Below are positions 58,551 to 64,000 of a DNA stretch of 64,000 nucleotides, piece by piece; the first letter of the stretch is position 1; every line of letters begins with the position of its first letter. The DNA is from Jannaschia seohaensis. GTDB taxonomy: Bacteria > Pseudomonadota > Alphaproteobacteria > Rhodobacterales > Rhodobacteraceae. The notes under the pieces are model-generated. The model ran no database searches, had not been told where the DNA came from, and saw only the letters and a list, made by a program, of their open reading frames with translations. The stretch lies in assembly GCF_900116765.1 (NCBI RefSeq), contig NZ_UETC01000001.1:372001-436000 (forward strand), read 5' to 3'. The position numbers were made by a program, and so were the translations under genes.

Positions 58551-59237
58551 ATGGCCATCGACACCTGCATCTTCGACGCCTACGGCACGCTGTTCGACGT
58601 GACCGCTGCGGCCCGGGAGGCCGCCGCGGAAAAGCCGTTCGAGAGCTTGGCCGAGACTTGGCCCGCCATCGCCCGCGACTGGCGCGACAAGCAGCTGCAA
58701 TATAGCTGGCTGCGGGCGATCACCGGCGAACATGCGGATTTCTGGCAGGTCACGGGCGAGGCGCTCGATTGGGCGCTGGAGGCCAACGGGGCGGCGGACC
58801 CGGCCCTGCGGGACCGTCTGATGCAGCTCTACAGGGAATTGTCGGCCTATCCCGAGGTGCCCGCCATGCTGGGCGCCTTGCGGGATGCCGGGACCGCGGC
58901 CGGAATCCTGTCCAACGGATCGCCCGAGATGCTGCAATCCGCCGTCTCCTCGGCCGGGATCGGCCGGCTCCTGGATCACATCCTGTCGGTCGAGAGCGTG
59001 GGCATCTTCAAGCCCGCCTCCCAGGTCTACGACCTCGTCGGCCGCGCCTTCGGCTGCGAGGCGGGCAATGTGCTGTTCGTGTCGTCGAATGGCTGGGACG
59101 CGGCGGCGGCGGCGGGCTATGGCTTCACCAGCGTCTGGGTGAACCGCGCGGGCGCGCCGGTGGACCGGTTGCCGCACAGGCCGCATCACGTGCTGGAGGA
59201 TCTGACCGGCATCCCCGATCTGGCGAAGTCCCTCTGA
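58551..59237 (+). CDS. Haloacid dehalogenase, type II
   Basis: 228 aa HAD-family enzyme. Nucleophile Asp9 in IFDAYGTLFDV; ILSNGSPEML near residue 118; KPASQVYDL near 148; and FVSSNGWDAAAAAGYGF near 175, all typical of L-2-haloacid dehalogenases, which replace halogen by hydroxyl with inversion. Starts a three-gene operon: its stop shares one base with the next start (TGATG). Confidence 0.92.
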   Translation: MAIDTCIFDAYGTLFDVTAAAREAAAEKPFESLAETWPAIARDWRDKQLQYSWLRAITGEHADFWQVTGEALDWALEANGAADPALRDRLMQLYRELSAYPEVPAMLGALRDAGTAAGILSNGSPEMLQSAVSSAGIGRLLDHILSVESVGIFKPASQVYDLVGRAFGCEAGNVLFVSSNGWDAAAAAGYGFTSVWVNRAGAPVDRLPHRPHHVLEDLTGIPDLAKSL

Positions 59238-60082
59238 TGCCCGAGTTCCGTTCCTCCGACAATCTGCGCCTCTGGTACGAGGATACGCTCGAACAAGGGG
59301 GTGGAGAGGGCGATGGCCCGCCCATCCTCTGCCTGTCGGGCCTGACCCGGAATTCGACCGATTTCGACTATGTCCTGCCCTATCTCGCGGGCGAGAACCG
59401 GGTGATCCGGCTCGACTATCGCGGCCGCGGCAAGTCGCAACGCGCGCCCGACTGGAAGACATACACCATCCCCACCGAGGCCCGCGACGTGCTGGAACTC
59501 CTGGCCCATCTCGGGCTGGAGCAGGTCGGCGTTCTGGGCACCTCCCGTGGCGGGTTGATCGCCATGTCCCTCGCCCTGATGGCAAAGAGCAAGCTCGCTG
59601 GGGTCTGCCTGGTCGATATCGGGCCGGAGCTTGCGCCGGACGGGCTGGAGGCCATCGCCTCCTATCTCGGCAAGCCCCCGGCGGCGTCCACCTATGACGA
59701 AGCGGTCGCGATGCGCGCCACGCTCATGGCCGGCTTCGAGCGGGTGCCCGAAAGCCGCTGGCGCGAGGAGGTCGAAAAGCACTACCGCGAGACGCCCGAC
59801 GGCCTCGCGATCAACTATGACGCAAAGCTGCGGGACGCCGTGCTGGAAGCGGGCGCGCAGCCGATGCCCGATCTCTGGCCGCTCTTCGACGCGATGCAGG
59901 GGCTGCCCCTGGCTTTGATCCGGGGCGCCAATTCCGATCTTCTCAGCCCCGAGACCGCGGTCGAGATGCGCCGCCGCCGCCCCGACATGATTTTCGCCGA
60001 TGTGCCCGGGCGGGGCCATGTCCCCTTCCTGGACGAACCCGAGGCGCTGGAGGCGCTGAACGAATGGACGATGCTTCTCTGA
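59237..60082 (+). CDS. Alpha/beta hydrolase
   Basis: 281 aa. Nucleophile Ser103 in GTSRGGLIA; acid in RGANSDLLSPET near residue 235; His in VPGRGHVPFLDEPE near 260. LCLSGLTRNSTDFDYVLPYL holds the oxyanion region. Substrate unknown. The operon with a dehalogenase and a dehydratase suggests breakdown of a small organic acid, but that is inference. Overlaps the next gene by 19 bases. Confidence 0.9.
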   Translation: MPEFRSSDNLRLWYEDTLEQGGGEGDGPPILCLSGLTRNSTDFDYVLPYLAGENRVIRLDYRGRGKSQRAPDWKTYTIPTEARDVLELLAHLGLEQVGVLGTSRGGLIAMSLALMAKSKLAGVCLVDIGPELAPDGLEAIASYLGKPPAASTYDEAVAMRATLMAGFERVPESRWREEVEKHYRETPDGLAINYDAKLRDAVLEAGAQPMPDLWPLFDAMQGLPLALIRGANSDLLSPETAVEMRRRRPDMIFADVPGRGHVPFLDEPEALEALNEWTMLL

Positions 60083-61026
60083 TCCCTTCCGTCACCCGGG
60101 CCGATATCGAGGCCGCGGCCGACCGAATCCGCGGCCATGCCCTGCGCACGCCGCTGCTCAACGCGCCGTTGCTCGACGCCTTCGCCGGACGCCGGATCTG
60201 GGTCAAGGCGGAGTGCTTGCAGAAAACCGGCAGCTTCAAGTTCCGCGGCGCCTATAACGCCGTCAGCCAGGCCCCGGGCGATGTGGTCGCCTTCTCCTCG
60301 GGCAATCACGCGCAGGGCGTGGCCTTGGCCGCGCGGATGCTCGGAAAGCAGGCAGTCATCATCATGCCGTCGGACGCCCCGGCCGTGAAGATCGCCAATA
60401 CCCGCTTCTATGGCGCCGAAGTGGTGCTCTACGACCGCGCCACCGAGGATCGCGACGCCTTGGGCGAGGCATTGCAGGCGGAACGGGGCCTGACCCTGGT
60501 GCGCCCCTTCGACGAGCCCATGGTCATCGCGGGGCAAGGCACGTGCGGGCTCGAGATCGCCGAGGATCTGCCCGACTCCGTCACTCAGGTGCTGGTCTGC
60601 TGCGGCGGCGGGGGCCTCACCTCCGGCGTGGCGCTGGCGCTGGAAGGCCGCGCCACCGTCCATCCGGTGGAACCCGAGGGCTTCGACGACGTCGCCCGCT
60701 CCCTCGCCTCCGGCCGGATCGAGCGCAATGAACGCCTGACCGGCTCGCTCTGCGATGCGATCATCACGCCCTCGCCGGGCCGGATCACCTTTCCGATCAT
60801 GCACCGCCTCTGCGGCCCCGGCCTGACCGTGACCGAGACCCAGGCCCTCCAGGCCATGGCTCTCGCCTGGCAGCATCTGCGCATCGTATTGGAACCCGGC
60901 GGCGCGGTGGCCCTCGCCGCCGCCCTGTTCCACGCCGAGGGCGATGTCTGCGCCGTCGCCTCGGGCGGAAATGTCGACCGTGACGTGTTCATCCGGGCGC
61001 TGACGGAAACCAAAGAAATCGAATAA
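60064..61026 (+). CDS. Threonine/serine dehydratase-like PLP enzyme
   Basis: 320 aa, catalytic domain only (no ACT domain), so not the allosteric biosynthetic IlvA. PLP lysine Lys59 in GSFKFRGAYNAV; SSGNHAQGVALAARML near residue 79; and the phosphate loop CCGGGGLTSG near 180. Could deaminate threonine or serine or hydrolyse threo-3-hydroxyaspartate. The ATG at 60064 overlaps the hydrolase gene. Confidence 0.9.
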   Translation: MDDASLIPSVTRADIEAAADRIRGHALRTPLLNAPLLDAFAGRRIWVKAECLQKTGSFKFRGAYNAVSQAPGDVVAFSSGNHAQGVALAARMLGKQAVIIMPSDAPAVKIANTRFYGAEVVLYDRATEDRDALGEALQAERGLTLVRPFDEPMVIAGQGTCGLEIAEDLPDSVTQVLVCCGGGGLTSGVALALEGRATVHPVEPEGFDDVARSLASGRIERNERLTGSLCDAIITPSPGRITFPIMHRLCGPGLTVTETQALQAMALAWQHLRIVLEPGGAVALAAALFHAEGDVCAVASGGNVDRDVFIRALTETKEIE

Positions 61027-61039
61027 AATTCTCCGCGCT

Positions 61040-61104
61040 CTCATCTTGCCGGAAATACCTCGGGGGGAGTCCGGCTTGCCGGACGGGGGGCAGAGCCCCC
61101 CTCC
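61040..61104 (+). repeat. Intergenic AAATACCT repeat, copy 10
   Basis: CTCATCTTGCCGGAAATACC followed by TCGGGGGGAGTCC, a CCGGCTTGCCGG stem and the hairpin GGGGGGC-AGA-GCCCCCC. Fills the gap between convergent dehydratase and MFS genes; the last base touches the MFS stop codon. Confidence 0.92.
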
Positions 61105-62342
61105 TACGGTCCCGAGGCGACCGCCCGTGGCAGCGGTGCGTCTCGGGCATAAAGCGCCCCGCTCACGACCATCAGCACGAAGGACAGCAGGAAGGGCGCG
61201 CCCGGCATGTCTGCCTCCCCTGCCGTGGCCCAGCCGAAGATCTGCGTCATCACCAAGGGCGAAATGATCGAGGCCACGGCCGTGATCGAGGCCAGGACGC
61301 CCTGCAACTCGCCCTGCTGGTCGTCATCGGCGATCCGGCTGGCCAGTCCCTGGAGCGCCGGGGCCACCACCGCTCCCAAGGCCGAGAACGGCGTCAGCGC
61401 CAGCATCATCCACCCCGCGGGCACGAAAGCCGCGCAGAGAAGAATAACGGCGTTATAGGGCAGGAACCACGCCAGGGTCCGCCGCTCCCCCAGGCGCGGC
61501 ACGATCACCCGGATCAGCCCGCCCTGCACGGCCACCATCGAGATCCCGTAGACCGCGAGCGACACGCCCACCATGCGCGCGTCCCAGCCGAACGCCGCCT
61601 GGGTGAAATAGGCCCAGATCGCCGGGTAGACGTAGTTGGCCACCTGGTAGAAGAACCAGACCAGCAGAAGGACGCTCAGCCCCGGCAAGGCGCGGATGGC
61701 GAGCAGCCCGCCCAGAGGGTTCGCCCGGCGCCAGTTGAAGGGGCGGCTGCGGCGCAGGGTCTCGGGCAGCACCAGGAGACCGAAGGTCAGGTTCGCCCCA
61801 GCCAGCAGGGCCGCCGCCCAGAAGGGCGCACGAGGGCCGAACTCCGCCAGCAGGCCGCCGATGGCCGGGCCCAGCACGAACCCCAACCCGAACCCCGCCG
61901 AGATCAGCCCGAAATTCTGCGCCTTCTTCTCGGGCGGCGAGATGTCGGCCATGAACGCCATCGCCACCGACATGGTCGCCGCGGCGATTCCGGCCACGAC
62001 CCGGCCCAGGAGCAGCAGCCAGAAGGTCTGCGCCAGTGCCATGACGATGTAATCTACGAAGATCACCGCCAGCGACAGCAGCAGCACCGGCCGTCGCCCG
62101 AACCGGTCCGAGAGGCTGCCCAGGGTCGGCGAGAACAGGAACTGCATCAGCGCATAGGCCGAGGCCAGCACTCCGCCCCAGAGCGCCGCCCCGCTGAGCC
62201 CCACGCCCTGCACCTCGGACAGGAGCGCCGGCATCACGGGCAGGATCAGGCCGATGCCCATGGCCTCGACCGTGATCGTGATCAGAACAAACAGGATCGG
62301 CAGCCGCGCGTCCCGCGGCGCCTCGGCGGCGGGAAGGGTCAT
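61104..62342 (-). CDS. TetA-like MFS transporter (TCR/Tet family)
   Basis: 412 aa, twelve predicted membrane helices. Motif A GSLSDRFGRRPVLLLSLA between helices 2 and 3, and AGFGLGFVLGPAIGGLLAEF (motif C region) near helix 5, place it in the drug:H+ antiporter family 1 with TetA. Family proteins export tetracyclines or other drugs; specificity is not predictable. Single gene facing the convergent dehydratase. Confidence 0.9.
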   Translation of the reverse strand: MTLPAAEAPRDARLPILFVLITITVEAMGIGLILPVMPALLSEVQGVGLSGAALWGGVLASAYALMQFLFSPTLGSLSDRFGRRPVLLLSLAVIFVDYIVMALAQTFWLLLLGRVVAGIAAATMSVAMAFMADISPPEKKAQNFGLISAGFGLGFVLGPAIGGLLAEFGPRAPFWAAALLAGANLTFGLLVLPETLRRSRPFNWRRANPLGGLLAIRALPGLSVLLLVWFFYQVANYVYPAIWAYFTQAAFGWDARMVGVSLAVYGISMVAVQGGLIRVIVPRLGERRTLAWFLPYNAVILLCAAFVPAGWMMLALTPFSALGAVVAPALQGLASRIADDDQQGELQGVLASITAVASIISPLVMTQIFGWATAGEADMPGAPFLLSFVLMVVSGALYARDAPLPRAVASGP

Positions 62343-62470
62343 GGCGTGGCCGTAGCCTGTCCCGGCTTATCTGACCAGAGGCCGCTTCAAGGCCGGACCG
62401 CTGAGGGGAAGGCGGCGACCGCTCCGGCCGATCCCGGCCGTTCGGGCGATGCACGCCGCCGGGCTGTCGG

Positions 62471-63769
62471 TCAGATCCCGTCCCGGACCCGCGCCGCGAA
62501 GGCGCGGGCCTGGGCCGGCGCGTCGCCCCAATGGCGCTCGGGCGCGTACTCCGCCGGATCGGCGCCCGCCCTGTCGAGCAGCGAGCCACCCCCGTCCCGG
62601 ATCTCGGCCACCCAGCCCTTGATGCGCGCCTGCGCCTCGGGCCGGGGCATGTCGCGCGCCATCGCGAAGGAGAGCGCCTCGGCATGGATCAGCCCGCTCG
62701 GGTCGTCGAGCCGCGCGCGCAGCCGGGCGGGGTCGGGCCGCACCTCCAGGTCGCGCAGCAGCGCCGTGGCCTTGGCTGCGGCCACGATCAGCGGCGGGAG
62801 GGACAGCCATTCGGTCAGCCAGGCCGCGCCGTCCCGAGCGTCGCGGGTAGGCTGAGCATGGATCGCCGCGGCGAGGCCGCCCCCATGGGCCGCGAGCGCG
62901 CAGATCGTGGAGGGCGCGACGGGGTTCGCCTTCTGCGGCATTGTCGAGGAGGCGCCGCCGCCCGCCAGCACCACCGACCCGTCCCGCGTCATCAGGAGAA
63001 GGTCCGCGGCGGGCTTGGCGCAGGCCTGGAGCAGGCGGTTGGCCCAGCCTGCCAAGCGCAGCACCCCCGACCGCTCCGCATGGGGCGGGCCGGGGGGCAG
63101 GCGCAGGCCCAGGGCCTTCGCGACCGCCACGCGGAGGGCGGGGCCCTCGGGGCCTAGAGCCGACAGGGTGCCGGAGGCGCCGTGCAGCGTCAGGATCAGG
63201 ACCGCGTCTCGCACCGCCTCCAACTCCGCGCGCAGGGCCAGCAGCCCCTCGCCCCAGACCGCGACCGCCGCGCCGAAGCTGGTCGGCGTGGCGACCTGAC
63301 CCCAGGTCCGCGCGGCCATCGGCGTCTCGGCATGGGCCTCGGCCAGATCGGCCAGCCGCTCCAATGCCCCGTCCAGCCGCGCCTCGATCAGCGTCAGCGC
63401 CTGGCGCAGCCGCAGGGCGAGTCCGCTGTCGAGCGCGTCCTGGCTGGTCAGGCCCCAATGCAGGTATTGCGCGTATTCCGGCGCTTGCGCCGCCTTGCGC
63501 GTCTCCGCCACGAGGCCGGGGATCATGATCCCGTTCTGCGCCGTCCGCTCCGCCAGAGCCGAGGGGTCGACCTGGAGCTCCATCGTCGCGCGGTGGAGGA
63601 AGGCCCCCGCCGTCTCGGGGATGATCCCCGCTTCGCCCTGCGCGCGGGCTACGGCCCCCCAGAAGATCAGGATGGCGCGCACCGTCGCCGTGTCCGAGAA
63701 GAGCAGCGCCACCTCCCGGTCGGAGAACAGCTCGCGGGTGATCGCGCTGTCGAAAGGGGAGACGGTCAC
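62471..63769 (-). CDS. pcaB: 3-carboxy-cis,cis-muconate cycloisomerase PcaB
   Basis: 432 aa member of the fumarase/aspartase superfamily. Signature loop GASSTMPQKANPVAPSTI near residue 275; LHWGLTSQDALDSGLALRLR near 99; ARTWGQVATPTSFG near 155. Acts in protocatechuate catabolism, cycloisomerising 3-carboxymuconate to the muconolactone. Its GTG start overlaps the stop of the pcaD-like gene upstream (GTGA). Confidence 0.92.
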   Translation of the reverse strand: MTVSPFDSAITRELFSDREVALLFSDTATVRAILIFWGAVARAQGEAGIIPETAGAFLHRATMELQVDPSALAERTAQNGIMIPGLVAETRKAAQAPEYAQYLHWGLTSQDALDSGLALRLRQALTLIEARLDGALERLADLAEAHAETPMAARTWGQVATPTSFGAAVAVWGEGLLALRAELEAVRDAVLILTLHGASGTLSALGPEGPALRVAVAKALGLRLPPGPPHAERSGVLRLAGWANRLLQACAKPAADLLLMTRDGSVVLAGGGASSTMPQKANPVAPSTICALAAHGGGLAAAIHAQPTRDARDGAAWLTEWLSLPPLIVAAAKATALLRDLEVRPDPARLRARLDDPSGLIHAEALSFAMARDMPRPEAQARIKGWVAEIRDGGGSLLDRAGADPAEYAPERHWGDAPAQARAFAARVRDGI

Positions 63770-64000
63770 GGGCGGCCGAGCCGGGCGAGGAAGTCGGTAA
63801 GCAGGCGGGCGTATTCCTCCGGCGCTTCGACGCAGGGCAGGTGGCCCGCCCGGCGGATCAGGGCGAACTCGGAGCCGGGGATCAGGTCGGCCGTCTCGCG
63901 CACGAGGTCGGGCGGGGTGGCCCCGTCCTCGGAGCCCGCGATGGCAAGCGTGGGCAGGCGCAACCCGCTGGTCGGCGTGTAGAAATCCGTCCCCTTGATC
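63766..64000 (-). CDS. pcaD: 3-oxoadipate enol-lactonase PcaD (C-terminal end; gene runs off the window)
   Basis: Only the last about 78 codons are visible. LPTLAIAGSEDGATPPDLVR carries the acid residue of the alpha/beta hydrolase triad and LIRRAGHLPCVEAPEEYARL the histidine, both as in PcaD. It hydrolyses 3-oxoadipate enol-lactone. The 4-base overlap with pcaB supports a pca operon continuing beyond the window. Confidence 0.85.
   Translation of the reverse strand, partial: IKGTDFYTPTSGLRLPTLAIAGSEDGATPPDLVRETADLIPGSEFALIRRAGHLPCVEAPEEYARLLTDFLARLGRP

Noticed and set aside
61104-62342. Calling the MFS gene a proven tetracycline resistance determinant
   Set aside because: Family-level similarity to TetA does not fix substrate, and no adjacent TetR-type regulator is present.

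Overview
The window is GC-rich, densely coded bacterial chromosome, almost certainly from an alphaproteobacterium of the Rhodobacterales (Roseobacter/Rhodobacter group). The evidence is gene content and local order: an Irr-type Fur regulator beside fabA-fabB-fabI, a run rsmB / heparinase II-III / purH, a DUF1674 (SdhAF4-like) protein, a VPLPA-type C-terminal sorting signal, and a dispersed intergenic repeat with the core GGAAATACCTCGGGG. I count about 65 protein genes, one likely pseudogene, no rRNA or tRNA genes, no insertion sequence and no CRISPR array. Apart from the accessory insertions noted below it is ordinary core chromosome.

Layout. 1-6.9 kb: the distal part of a cobalamin (corrin ring) operon: cbiX (5' end outside the window), cobH, cobL, cobI, a cbiG-cobJ fusion and cobM, with one opposite-strand SnoaL-like gene inserted before cobM. 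7-12 kb: small conserved proteins, a D-amino-acid transaminase, two paralogous small secreted proteins, DUF1244 and N-formylglutamate amidohydrolase, and pyruvate kinase. 12-17.7 kb: rpmI-rplT, glycosyltransferase, SGNH lipoprotein, beta-lactamase-fold esterase, pheS, and a soluble chemoreceptor-like fragment. 17.7-28 kb (minus strand): lytic transglycosylase, rnr, rmuC, mutL, a pair of M16 peptidases, a DUF3035 lipoprotein and lspA. 28-33 kb: purH, heparinase-like protein, rsmB. 33-43 kb: DUF1674, dapB, then the translation/RNA group rbfA, truB, rpsO and pnp, with a decayed gene and two opposite-strand genes interleaved.

43-52.5 kb: glutathione transferase, mscL, alanine dehydrogenase with a divergent Lrp/AsnC regulator and a perfect palindrome between them, azlC-azlD, a molybdenum-cofactor operon fdhD-mobA-mobB-moeA (the last a fusion with an extra N-terminal domain), and a beta-hydroxyacid dehydrogenase. 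52.5-58 kb: irr, an RTX calcium-binding protein, fabA, a 0.7-kb non-coding stretch, fabB, fabI. 58-64 kb: a Flp-pilin-like protein, a haloacid dehalogenase / hydrolase / threonine-dehydratase-like operon, a TetA-like MFS transporter, and the pcaD-pcaB end of a protocatechuate cluster.

The most unusual structure that the genes do not explain is the ten-copy intergenic repeat, always on the 3' side of at least one gene, together with a two-copy 26-bp perfect or near-perfect palindrome placed between convergent genes. I found no clear previously undescribed enzymatic system; the best candidates for a second look are the domain-fused MoeA, the two small secreted paralogues, the isolated VPLPA-CTERM beta-propeller, and the insertions that split the normally compact irr-fabA-fabB-fabI locus.
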